In this document: positions 36,225 to 44,784 of the stretch, piece after piece
Position numbering within the stretch: the first letter of the stretch is position 1
Layout of the letters: every line of letters begins with the position of its first letter
NCBI RefSeq assembly: GCF_020037015.1
Contig: NZ_JAIQDE010000014.1
Span: 124,001-188,000 of the forward strand
Direction: 5' to 3'
DNA: 64,000 nucleotides
From: Corallococcus sp. AS-1-6
GTDB taxonomy: Bacteria; Myxococcota; Myxococcia; Myxococcales; Myxococcaceae
The notes under the pieces: model-generated
What the model was told of the DNA's origin: nothing
Databases searched by the model: none
Seen by the model: the letters and a program-made list of their open reading frames with translations, nothing else
Translations under genes and position numbers: made by a program

Positions 36225-36710
36225 ATGACCGCCCCACTGCCGACGCTGGAACGCCTTCCTCGTGGAGCGCTCACGCTGTTCCGCATCCGGGCGCTCCTGC
36301 GCATGGGGCTCTACGGTGGCGTCGCGTTCGCCGTGGCGCTGGGCTTGAGCTTCGCGGGCAACGAGCGCTGGCCGTTCCTGCTGCCGTGCGCGGTGGTGCT
36401 GGGCTTGAGCGTGCTGACGGCGTGGTATCCGCAGCGCGCGCACGAGCGCTGGGGCTGGGCGCTGCGCGATCACGACCTGGTCATCTCCCACGGCGTGCTC
36501 CTGCACGAGGTGGTGTCCATCCCGGCGGGGCGCATCCAGCACGTGGACGTGCACCAGGGCCCCATCGAGCGCTCACTGGGGCTCGCGCGCCTGCAGATCT
36601 ACACGGCCGCGGGCAGCGGCGCGGACGGTGAGATCCCCGGCCTGACGCGGGAGACCGCGGACGCCCTGCGCGAGCGGTTGGTGCGGCGCGAGGCCGACGA
36701 TGTCGTCTGA
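36225..36710 (+). CDS. Bacterial PH (bPH2, YdbS-like) domain membrane protein
   Basis: A 161-residue protein with two N-terminal membrane segments (about 20-65), then a bPH2 domain (WALRDHDLVISHGVLLHEVVSIPAGRIQHVDVHQGPIERSLGLARLQIYTA), the signature of DUF304/YdbS. Such proteins usually occur as a YdbS-YdbT pair, here with the next gene. Function is largely unknown; membrane stress or toxin tolerance has been reported for relatives. The last 11 bp overlap the following gene. Its ribosome site is inside a stable hairpin. Confidence 0.88.
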   Translation: MTAPLPTLERLPRGALTLFRIRALLRMGLYGGVAFAVALGLSFAGNERWPFLLPCAVVLGLSVLTAWYPQRAHERWGWALRDHDLVISHGVLLHEVVSIPAGRIQHVDVHQGPIERSLGLARLQIYTAAGSGADGEIPGLTRETADALRERLVRREADDVV

Positions 36711-38211
36711 GCCGGCGGTGCTGGCCGTCCCGGAGGAGGTGCCCTGGAAGCGGCTGAGCGCGAAGGCGCCGCTCGCGGCGCTGGTGCCCCTGTCGGCGAC
36801 GATTGGCCGCATGCTCCTGGGCGCGCTGCTGCCCACGTACTTCGCGGGGGAGCGCGGCCTTCCGGGGGTGCTCTGGGGCATCGTGCTGAGCATGGCGGGA
36901 CTGCTGCTCGCCGCCGGGCTCTATGAAGTGGCCACGCTGAGCTACCGCGTGGTGGGCGCGCAGTTGGAGATCCGCTCGGGCATCTTCACGCGCACCTCAC
37001 GCTTCATCGAGGCCGCGCGGGTGCAGAACACGGAGGTCTTGCAGCCCTTCGTGTCGAAGCTGCTCGGGCTGGTGGAGGTGAAGGTGGAGACGGCCTCCGG
37101 GGGCAAGGCGGACGGCCACCTGCGGGGCCTGACGCCGGAGGATGCCCAGGCGCTGATCCACGCGCTCCAGGCCATGAGGGGCGAAGGCACGGCGGCGGTG
37201 CTCCTGCCCGGCGAGGCCGCGCCGCCGGAGCGCGTGCTCTCCGAGGCCCACCTGGGCGGCCTGCTGCTCTACGGCGCGACCGCGCTGGGGCTGGGCGTCA
37301 TCGCGGTGGTGATGGGCGCGTTGCATGAAATCACCGAGACCTTCCACAAGCTCCTGCTGCCGTGGATGGAGGCGCACTGGGACGCGGTGGCGGCGCCGGG
37401 CATGGGCTGGTTGGCCGCGACGGTGGCGGCGCTCACGGGGCTGTTCGGCCTGTGGCTGGTGAGCGGCGCGCGAGCGGTGCTGCGGTTCCACGGCTTCCGG
37501 CTGGTGGACACGGGCACGCACCTGCGCGCGGTGGGCGGGTTGATCACCCGCCGGCAGGTGACGGTGCGGCGCGCGCGCATCCAGCAGGTGGTGCTGGATG
37601 AGCCGCTCCTGCGCCGCACGCTGGGCTTCGGTTCGGTGGAGGTGGAGACGGCGGGCGTCCGCACGGGCAAGGAGGCCGCGGACCGCGCGGAGCTGCTGGT
37701 GCCGGTGGTGCCCACGGCGCGCATGCCGGAGCTGCTGCGGGAGTTCGTGCCGGAGCTGCCCGACGCCATGCCCTTCCAGCGGGCGCATCCCAAGGCGCTC
37801 CTGCGGGCACGGATCCGCGCGGTGGGCTTGAGCGTGCTGGTGGCGGCGCCAGCGACCTGGTTCCTGGGAGCCTGGGGCGCGGTGGCCTGGCTCCTGCTGC
37901 CCGCGCAGTTGCTGGGAGCCTGGTTCGACTGGCGCTTCCAGGGATGGCACGTCACGGAGGCCCTGGTGGTGGTGCGCCAGGGCTTCTGGCGCAGGCGCAC
38001 GACGGTGGTGCAGCGCTCCCGCATCCAGTCCGTCCGCGCGAGGCAGGGCCCGCTGGAGCGCGGCTACGGCATCGGGCACGTGCGCATCGACGTGGCGGGC
38101 TCGTACGTCATCCTCCCCAGCGTGGGTTGGGACGAAGCCCAGTCGCTCATCGACGTGCTCCCGGCCCGGCGCCCCGCGCGCCGTGGGTCGCCCGTTCGGC
38201 TTCCCGGGTAG
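36700..38211 (+). CDS. YdbT-like membrane protein with repeated bPH2 domains
   Basis: A 503-residue protein with about three bPH2 units alternating with pairs of membrane helices. Repeated signatures are VVGAQLEIRSGIFTRTSRFIEAARVQNTEV, RAVGGLITRRQVTVRRARIQQVVL and VVRQGFWRRRTTVVQRSRIQSVR. The arrangement is that of YdbT, the usual partner of YdbS. The gene overlaps its upstream partner by 11 bp, and the two likely form one membrane complex. It ends 15 bp before the stop of the convergent dihydroxyacetone kinase gene. Confidence 0.88.
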   Translation: MSSEPAVLAVPEEVPWKRLSAKAPLAALVPLSATIGRMLLGALLPTYFAGERGLPGVLWGIVLSMAGLLLAAGLYEVATLSYRVVGAQLEIRSGIFTRTSRFIEAARVQNTEVLQPFVSKLLGLVEVKVETASGGKADGHLRGLTPEDAQALIHALQAMRGEGTAAVLLPGEAAPPERVLSEAHLGGLLLYGATALGLGVIAVVMGALHEITETFHKLLLPWMEAHWDAVAAPGMGWLAATVAALTGLFGLWLVSGARAVLRFHGFRLVDTGTHLRAVGGLITRRQVTVRRARIQQVVLDEPLLRRTLGFGSVEVETAGVRTGKEAADRAELLVPVVPTARMPELLREFVPELPDAMPFQRAHPKALLRARIRAVGLSVLVAAPATWFLGAWGAVAWLLLPAQLLGAWFDWRFQGWHVTEALVVVRQGFWRRRTTVVQRSRIQSVRARQGPLERGYGIGHVRIDVAGSYVILPSVGWDEAQSLIDVLPARRPARRGSPVRLPG

Positions 38212-38226
38212 CACGCTGGCGCCGCG

Positions 38227-39927
38227 TCACCCGGCGCGCCCACCCAGCGCCTTCATCCAGATGACGACCGCCACGGCCCCCGCGTCCGGGACGCCCTTCG
38301 CGCGCTCCCCCAGGTAGCTGGCCCGCCCCAGCCGCGGTGACATGCTCGCGGTCGCCTCCGCGCCCTGCTCCGCCGCGCGCGTCGCCTCCGCCCACGCCTC
38401 CCCCAGCGTCCTCCCCTCCCGGACCGCGCGCATGAGCGCCGCCGCCGCCGGGTGCAGCGCGTCCACCATCGTCCGGTCTCCCGGCTTCGCCCCGCCCAGC
38501 TCCGACACCGCCTCCGCCGCCGCTTCGAACGCCTTCGCCCACGCCGCCGCGTCCGCCGGCTTGTTCGCCAGGAAGCGCGCCGCCCGCAGCAGCGCGGTCG
38601 CGTAGAACGGCCCGGAGCTGCCGCCGATGTTCCGGCGCAGCGCCTGCCCCAGCTCCGTCAACGCCCCGGACGGCGTGGCCCACGCCCCCTCCGGCAACGC
38701 GCGGATCGCCGCCGCGCCGCGCGCCAGGCTCAAACCCAGATCTCCATCTCCCGCCTTGCTGTCCAGCTCCGTCAGCCTCGCCTCCGCCGCGTCCCAGGCG
38801 TCCGCGACCGCCAACGCCGCCGCGCGCACCTGCGCCATCACCGGCTGCGGCTTCCGGTGCCCCTCCACCGTCGGCAGCGCGGCGCGCGCGCGCACCACCT
38901 GACGCCGCGTCACCACCTGCCCCCGTCCCGGCCACGCTGGCGCCTCCGTCGGCGCGTCCAACCGCGCGAGCCGCGCGTCATCCACCTTCATCAACGTCAG
39001 CGAACACCCCGGCATCTCCAGCGCGGACAGGAACGTGCCCTGCCACGCACGCTCCACCGCCACGCCCCGGTCCGCCAGGAACGCCAGCGCCTTGCGCGTC
39101 ACGATGGCCAGCTCCATGGGCGGCGTGCCTCCCAGCCCATTCACCATCAACACCACCCGGTCGCCCCGCCCCACCTTCCGGTCCTCCACGATGGTGGACA
39201 GCAACGTGTCCGCCAGCTCGTCCGCGGGCTGCAAGGCCACGCGGCGCACGCCCTGCTCACCGTGGATGCCCAGCCCCAGCTCCACCTCCGCCTCGCCCAA
39301 CGTGAAGCCCGGCTTGCCCGCCGCCGGCACCGTGCACGGCCCCAGCGCCACGCCCATGCTGCCCAGCGCCGCCGCCGCTTCGGTCGCCTCGCGCGCCACC
39401 TCCGCCAGCGACGCGCCCGCCGCCGCCGCGGCCCCCGCCACCTTGTGCACCAGCACCACGCCCGCGATGCCCCGGCGCCGCTCGGGCTCCACCGTGTCCC
39501 GCAGCGCCACGTCGTCCGCCACCACCACCACTTCCGTCGGGATCCCCTCCGCCCGCGCCAGCTCCGCCGCGAGCCCGAAGTTGAGCCGGTCCCCCGTGTA
39601 GTTCTTCACGATGAGCAGCGCCCCCGCCGTCCCCGCCACCGCGCGGATCGCCGCCAGCACCGCGTCCGAGCTGGGCGACGTGAACACGTCCCCCGCCACC
39701 GCCGCGTGCAACATGCCCGTCCCCACGTAGCCCGCGTGCGCCGGCTCGTGGCCGCTGCCGCCGCCCGACAGCACCGCCACCCTCCTCGCCCCCAGCGCCG
39801 CCGGCACGTCCGCGCGCACCACCACCGTCTCCCCCTCCAGCAGCGCCTGCCCCGGCGCCAGCGCCACGAACCCCTCCAACATCTCCTGGACCACCGCGCG
39901 CGGCGCATTGACGAGCTTCTTCACCAT
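38227..39927 (-). CDS. ATP-dependent dihydroxyacetone kinase (fused DhaK-DhaL)
   Basis: A 566-residue single-chain kinase phosphorylating dihydroxyacetone, and often glyceraldehyde, with ATP. The DhaK half (1-330) has GGGSGHEPAHAGYVG (55-69) and His222 (LGIHGEQGV), the residue that covalently binds the substrate. The DhaL half (about 350-566) has DSKAGDGDLG (390-399) with Asp390, 395 and 397 for magnesium. The fused, ATP-using form is the type found in Citrobacter and eukaryotes, not the PTS-linked E. coli type. No glycerol or PTS genes are adjacent. AAGGAG lies 3 nt before the ATG. Confidence 0.93.
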   Translation of the reverse strand: MVKKLVNAPRAVVQEMLEGFVALAPGQALLEGETVVVRADVPAALGARRVAVLSGGGSGHEPAHAGYVGTGMLHAAVAGDVFTSPSSDAVLAAIRAVAGTAGALLIVKNYTGDRLNFGLAAELARAEGIPTEVVVVADDVALRDTVEPERRRGIAGVVLVHKVAGAAAAAGASLAEVAREATEAAAALGSMGVALGPCTVPAAGKPGFTLGEAEVELGLGIHGEQGVRRVALQPADELADTLLSTIVEDRKVGRGDRVVLMVNGLGGTPPMELAIVTRKALAFLADRGVAVERAWQGTFLSALEMPGCSLTLMKVDDARLARLDAPTEAPAWPGRGQVVTRRQVVRARAALPTVEGHRKPQPVMAQVRAAALAVADAWDAAEARLTELDSKAGDGDLGLSLARGAAAIRALPEGAWATPSGALTELGQALRRNIGGSSGPFYATALLRAARFLANKPADAAAWAKAFEAAAEAVSELGGAKPGDRTMVDALHPAAAALMRAVREGRTLGEAWAEATRAAEQGAEATASMSPRLGRASYLGERAKGVPDAGAVAVVIWMKALGGRAG

Positions 39928-40122
39928 CGACTCCTTGGAGTGAACGGACAGGGGACGGACTGCGCTCGGCGTCCACCCTTCCGCTCCACTTGCGACCCGT
40001 CAAGCTGGACCCACGGCGCGAGGCCGCGGAGAGACGCTTGTGTCACAGAAACCGCTTTCCCATTGACTCCCTGAGTTCCATGGTGATGACCATCATTGCC
40101 AGTCTCCCCAGCGCGACACGAC

Positions 40123-41388
40123 ATGGCGACCTCCCAGACAACGTCCCGGCACCCGTCCCTGCCCCGCCCCATCGAGGGTGAGCTCAAGTTGGAGCGCTCG
40201 AACGAGTTGCTCGCCGAGGCGCGCAGGTGGGTGCCCGGCGTCACTCAGACGATGATGAAGAAGCCGGACCACTTCGCGCCCGGCGCCTTCCCCGTGTTCC
40301 TCACCCGGGGCCATGGCGCCCTGGTGGAGGACGCGGACGGTCAGGAGTACATCGACTTCATCCAGGCGCTGGGCGCCAACATGCTGGGGCACAACCACCC
40401 GGCCGTCGTGGAGACGCTTCGCAAGCACCTGGCGGAGGGCATCCTCCACTCGCTGCCCACGCCGGTGGAGGTCTCCGCGGTGAAGGCGCTGGTGGAGGTG
40501 ATCCCCGGCGCGCGGATGGCCCGCTTCTTCAAGACGGGCGCGGACGCGACCTCCGCCGCCGTGCGCCTGTCACGCCACCTCACCGGCCGCGAGCACATCG
40601 TCACCGTGGGCTACAACGGCTGGCACGACCACTTCATGCATGACACCCCGGGCGTGCCCCAGACGGTGGCGAGGCTCACCACGCGCCTGCCCCTCTTCAC
40701 GCCCCAGGACGAGCCCGCGCTCCTCCAGCACCTGGAGCAGCATGGCGAACACCTGGCCTGCGTGCTCCTGGCCATCCCCTACAACCGGACCGTCACCCGC
40801 GAGTTCCTCCTCCAGGTGAAGCAGGCCTGCGCGAGGCACGGCGTGCTGTTCGTCCTGGACGAGGTCGTCACCGGCTTCCGCCTGGCCCTGGGCGGCGCGC
40901 AGCAGTACTTCGACCTCCAGGCGGACTTCGTCACGCTGTCCAAGGGCATCGCCGCGGGCATGCCCCTGTCCGCCATCGCCGGGCCGGAGAAGTTCCTCAG
41001 CCGCCTGGGCGAGCTCCACGTGTCCACCACCTTCGGCGGCGAGATGCTCTCCCTGGCCGTGTGCGAGGCCGTCATCAACGAGTACCGCCGCACGCCCTAC
41101 ATCGAGCACATCGCCAGCCTGGGCCGCCGCCTGCGCGAGGGCATCAACGCCCACGCGCGCGAGGCGGGCTCCACCCTGGAGGTCATCGGCTACGACGCCG
41201 TGCCCTTCTTCCGCTTCGACCAGGTCGTCCCCGAGCACGTCGAGAAGATGATCCCCTTCCAGGCCGGCATGGCCCGCCGGGGCGTCCTCCTGCGCCGCGA
41301 CCTGAACTTCATCAGCGCCGTGCACACCGTGGAGCAGATCGATCACACCATCGCCGCCGCGGGCGAGGTGCTGCGCGAGCTGGCCTGA
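40123..41388 (+). CDS. Class III aminotransferase (glutamate-1-semialdehyde aminomutase-like)
   Basis: A 421-residue PLP enzyme of the HemL-like group. The PLP lysine is Lys274 (VTLSKGIAAGMP), the ring-contact aspartate is Asp246 (VLFVLDEVVTGFR) and YNGWHDHFM is the substrate-side motif. HemL normally carries glutamate-1-semialdehyde to 5-aminolevulinate, but many relatives act in secondary metabolism on other amino acids. No tetrapyrrole genes are adjacent, so the substrate is uncertain. A TTG at 40096 would add nine residues; the ATG at 40123 is preferred although its ribosome site is weak. A hairpin terminator follows the stop. Confidence 0.82.
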   Translation: MATSQTTSRHPSLPRPIEGELKLERSNELLAEARRWVPGVTQTMMKKPDHFAPGAFPVFLTRGHGALVEDADGQEYIDFIQALGANMLGHNHPAVVETLRKHLAEGILHSLPTPVEVSAVKALVEVIPGARMARFFKTGADATSAAVRLSRHLTGREHIVTVGYNGWHDHFMHDTPGVPQTVARLTTRLPLFTPQDEPALLQHLEQHGEHLACVLLAIPYNRTVTREFLLQVKQACARHGVLFVLDEVVTGFRLALGGAQQYFDLQADFVTLSKGIAAGMPLSAIAGPEKFLSRLGELHVSTTFGGEMLSLAVCEAVINEYRRTPYIEHIASLGRRLREGINAHAREAGSTLEVIGYDAVPFFRFDQVVPEHVEKMIPFQAGMARRGVLLRRDLNFISAVHTVEQIDHTIAAAGEVLRELA

Positions 41389-41405
41389 GCCAGGCGAAGC
41401 ATCCA

Positions 41406-41433
41406 GCCCCCGGGATCCAAGGACCCCGGGGGC
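41406..41433. terminator. Hairpin terminator downstream of the aminotransferase gene
   Basis: GCCCCCGGG (41406-41414) and CCCGGGGGC (41425-41433) are fully complementary around a 10-bp loop, with a short CGTTTC run after it. It lies 18 bp past the stop of the plus-strand gene and 19 bp before the stop of the minus-strand dipeptidase gene, so it can act in both directions. Confidence 0.65.
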
Positions 41434-41451
41434 CGTTTCATCACGGGTGGC

Positions 41452-43485
41452 TCAGGTGCACATCAGCCACGAGCACTTGCCGGACTGGCACTCGCGGCCG
41501 GAGGAGCACAGCGAGCCCTTGGGGCGCTTGTTCACGCACTTGCCGTCGTTGGTGCCCCAGCCGCAGAACTGGTTCGAGGCGCAGTGCGAGTCCGTGGAGC
41601 AGGTGCAGACGCCCGGGATGTCACCGCAGGCGTCCAACGCGCTGCACTGGTTGGACTTGCACTCCTGGTCGAAGCGGCACGTCTCCGACACCAGCTTGGT
41701 GCTGGGGGCGTAGGCCTTGCCGCAGAGCTTCGGGTACGCCGCCTCGCGGGTGGCCTTGGCGACGTAGGGGTCGACGCCGCCGGTGTCGATGTCGTTCGCC
41801 GCGTCCGCCATGCCGGTGCGGGTGCCGTTGGCGCGCTCCCACATCCGGATGAAGGTCTCCGCGGAGCCCTCCAGGCCCGTGGTGTTGACGCCCAACTGCT
41901 TCAGGTCCTTCACCACGTCCGGCAGGAGGCCCACGTGGGCCAGGCCGTACACGTCGAAGTCGGTGCCCAGCGGCGGCGGGCCGGAGACGCGCTGCTGCTC
42001 CTCCTGCGCGTCCGCCTCCGCGCGGAAGCCCGCGGAGCACGCGCCGAAGTCACCGAAGCGCGGGCGCGTCTGCTGGATGAAGCCGTTCAGGTCCGCGCCG
42101 AAGCCCATGTTGACCTTGAGGCCCTGGCGGCCGAACTCGTACGCCTGCGCGAGCGAGCGCGTGGAGCCCTGGCAGTTGTTGGCCACCGGCGTGCGGTTGT
42201 AGTTGCGCGTCTCGTCGTGCGCGGTGCGCAGGCCGAACATGCCGCCCGTCTGGCGCACGTAGCGGACCACCCACGACGGCGTCGTCTTCTCGTTGGCGGC
42301 CAGGTCCGGGTTCATCACCTCGCGGAAGTGGCCGTGGGAGATGAACAGCGGGTAGTACGTCCGGGCCTGGGACAGGGCGAAGGCGTCCTGGACGCTCTTC
42401 TCGGACATGTGGGCCATGTCGATGAGCATCCCCTTGTTCATCATCTCCTGGACCAGCGCCTGGCCGTCCGCGGTCAGGCCCTTGGTGTTCTTGCAGTTGG
42501 CGTCCACGTCGAAGCCCAGCGTGAAGCCGTTGCCGGTGAGGCCGCAGTCCGTATCGATGTGACAGTTCTCCAGGAACTGGGCCACCTGGAAGATGGCGTT
42601 GTGCGGGGCCGCGCCGCCAAAGCGGTTGTCCAACTGGTGCACCGGCTGCAACGAGCGCACGCCCAGCGAATAGACGCGGTTCAGCTCCGCGCGCCAGTCC
42701 TTGGTGCCGAAGAGCTTGCTGGACTCGATGGAGAGCACCATGGCGAGCTTGCCCTGCGAGATGATCTGCCGGGCGTGCGCGGGCGACAGGGCGATCTCCG
42801 CCCAGTCCGTGCGCGCGTCGAAGTCGCGGGCCATCTGGAGCTGGACGTCCACGTCCATCATCTCGTCACAGGGCCGCTTGAGGTTCTGGTACGGCAGCGC
42901 CTTGCAGAGGAACTCGTTGCTGACCAGCGACACCATGACCAGGGACATGCCGCCCTGGCGGGCCTTGTTGAGCCAGCCCTCCCACGCCTGCTGATGCGCG
43001 ATGGTGTCCCAGCGCGGCCACTGGGTGGGCGTCTCCATGCGGCCCAGGTGCAGGCCGGTGTCGCCCTCGGTGCCCTCCACCTGGCCGATGACCTCCGACG
43101 CCACCGCGCCGCCCACGCCGAAGACGTCCGACAGGATGGGGATGCCGCTCAGGTTCACGCTGCCGGCGTTGGGACACAGGTTGAGCATGTCCCGCAGGTC
43201 CATGCGGACGCGCGCGTGGTCGCTCTCCGGCATGCCGCCGTCACAGCTCGCCAGCGTGCCGGTGTGGCTCCCGTGGAACCACCCGCCGCCGAAGGCCTCC
43301 TCCGCGAACATGTGGTGGTGCATCTCCGCGAAGCCGCTCACCGCCAGCGGCTGGGCCGCCTGCGCGGGCGCCTCCGGGGGAGCGGGCGGCTCGTCGGTGA
43401 CGGGGCCGCAGGCCAGCGCGAGCGACGTGGCCGCGAGCAGCGGTGAAGACAGAAATCTTGAGACAATTCGGGAGCGACGCGACAT
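41452..43485 (-). CDS. M19 (membrane dipeptidase)-like lipoprotein with Cys-rich C-terminus
   Basis: A 677-residue exported protein. The signal ends with lipobox LALAC at residue 26. The barrel domain carries M19 motifs: EMHHHMF (in place of the usual HxD), LSIESSK for the bridging glutamate, LIDMAHMS and LFISHGHFREV for the histidines, and MGFGADLNG for the aspartate. The C-terminal 80 residues hold many cysteines (TCRFDQECKSNQCSALDACG, then CTCSTDSHCASNQFC and CSSGRECQSGKCSW), like small disulfide repeats of secreted myxobacterial proteins. It may be a metal-dependent surface peptidase or an altered paralogue. The ATG at 43485 follows AAGG; a GTG at 43494 is too close to it. Confidence 0.82.
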   Translation of the reverse strand: MSRRSRIVSRFLSSPLLAATSLALACGPVTDEPPAPPEAPAQAAQPLAVSGFAEMHHHMFAEEAFGGGWFHGSHTGTLASCDGGMPESDHARVRMDLRDMLNLCPNAGSVNLSGIPILSDVFGVGGAVASEVIGQVEGTEGDTGLHLGRMETPTQWPRWDTIAHQQAWEGWLNKARQGGMSLVMVSLVSNEFLCKALPYQNLKRPCDEMMDVDVQLQMARDFDARTDWAEIALSPAHARQIISQGKLAMVLSIESSKLFGTKDWRAELNRVYSLGVRSLQPVHQLDNRFGGAAPHNAIFQVAQFLENCHIDTDCGLTGNGFTLGFDVDANCKNTKGLTADGQALVQEMMNKGMLIDMAHMSEKSVQDAFALSQARTYYPLFISHGHFREVMNPDLAANEKTTPSWVVRYVRQTGGMFGLRTAHDETRNYNRTPVANNCQGSTRSLAQAYEFGRQGLKVNMGFGADLNGFIQQTRPRFGDFGACSAGFRAEADAQEEQQRVSGPPPLGTDFDVYGLAHVGLLPDVVKDLKQLGVNTTGLEGSAETFIRMWERANGTRTGMADAANDIDTGGVDPYVAKATREAAYPKLCGKAYAPSTKLVSETCRFDQECKSNQCSALDACGDIPGVCTCSTDSHCASNQFCGWGTNDGKCVNKRPKGSLCSSGRECQSGKCSWLMCT

Positions 43486-43638
43486 GCAGTGCACCTTTCC
43501 GGGTGGAGGTTCACCGGGCGTATCAGCACCTGTTCCAGCTAATCAACTCTAGCGGTCTAAGCACGGTGACGCATGGTATTGACGCGCCGCGCAACGCAGT
43601 GGGTTGTCACCAGCTCGCGCCGTGGCCATGAGTGCTTC

Positions 43639-44781
43639 ATGGCGGCCACCGACACGTTCCCCGACCCTCCGCTCCCGGAGCTGCTGAAGCGCGCGGGACT
43701 CCTGCGGCGTCAGGGCCGGTTTGGCTCGGCCACCCAGTTGCTATGGGCCAGGTTGGAGAGCAACGCCTCGCTCATCGAGCTGTGCCGGAAGGGCTCGGAG
43801 CGCATTGCCGGTAGCGAAGCCATCCTGGCCCAATGCGATCAAAAGCTGGAAGTCGCCCGGCGCTGTCTGGACAAGCCGACGCGGCGCTGGTCCTTCACCT
43901 TCTGGGAGGTCCTCCACGAGGTGGACGGGCTGCTGCTGCTCGTGATGCCCCAGGCCATGCTGGTGCCGCGAGCACTGGAGATCCAGCAGCAGTTCGAGCG
44001 CCGGGTGACGGACGCGCGAGCCGCGCTCTGGCTCGGCACGGACAGGAGGAACGGGCCCCTGCCCCATTGTGTGCGCAGGCTCGCCCGGCTGGACACGGAC
44101 GGCTGCTGCGCCTCCACCTCCCCGCCCCTCGGCGGGGAGGAGCTTGGCTACTGCCGCCACGTGCTGCGCGGCGCGCTCGACACCGTCAACCAGCAGGTGG
44201 ACAAGACGTTCTGGCAGCTCTCCATCAACGTCTCCCTGCAGGTCTTCAGCACGCTGATGCTGCTGGGGGTCTTCATCGTCTCCGCCTTCCTGCTGTCCCA
44301 GAATTTCGTCGAGGACTGGCCCCATACCCTGGTGCGAAAGGGCCTGCTGCTCATCGGCCTCGCGGGGGCCTCCGGGGCCATCGCCTCCAACATGCTGTCC
44401 AAGGAGCGCTTCGTCGTCGCCACGGGGGCGACGAGCCGCTACTTCGCCTACCACCTGATGGTGAAGCCCGTCATCGGCGCGTTCGCGGCGCTGATGCTCC
44501 TCTTCCTGGAGCGGTCCCGCCTGCTGCTGTCCGTGGAAACACGGGACGCTTCCAGCAGCGCGGACACCGGCTCCGCCATCCTCCACATCGTCGTGAACGA
44601 CAACCAGGCGGCCTTCTTCACCATGGTCGCGCTGGCGGTGGTCGCGGGCTGGTCCGCGGACAGGCTCCTGGGCTCCGTCATGGACAAGGTGCTGAGCAAG
44701 CTCCTGGGCCAGTCGGAGAAGGTGCTGCCTCCGCCCGGTCCCCCGGTGCCTCCCTCCGAGCCGCTCCCGGAGGCGCAGTGA
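43639..44781 (+). CDS. Four-helix membrane protein beside RADAR (candidate accessory)
   Basis: A 380-residue protein. Residues 1-190 are soluble and helical. Hydrophobic segments follow at about 191-220, 231-252, 272-290 and 323-340, ending in AGWSADRLLGSVMDKVLSKL and a Pro-rich tail. Its stop is 3 bp from the rdrB stop on the other strand, so the two messages must run into each other. Known RADAR loci may carry a small membrane partner (Csx27-like or SLATT-type). This one is larger and I cannot match it to either family. Start uncertain: ATG 43639 has no clear ribosome site and a longer start at 43573 is possible. Confidence 0.7.
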   Translation: MAATDTFPDPPLPELLKRAGLLRRQGRFGSATQLLWARLESNASLIELCRKGSERIAGSEAILAQCDQKLEVARRCLDKPTRRWSFTFWEVLHEVDGLLLLVMPQAMLVPRALEIQQQFERRVTDARAALWLGTDRRNGPLPHCVRRLARLDTDGCCASTSPPLGGEELGYCRHVLRGALDTVNQQVDKTFWQLSINVSLQVFSTLMLLGVFIVSAFLLSQNFVEDWPHTLVRKGLLLIGLAGASGAIASNMLSKERFVVATGATSRYFAYHLMVKPVIGAFAALMLLFLERSRLLLSVETRDASSSADTGSAILHIVVNDNQAAFFTMVALAVVAGWSADRLLGSVMDKVLSKLLGQSEKVLPPPGPPVPPSEPLPEAQ

Positions 44782-44784
44782 CGC

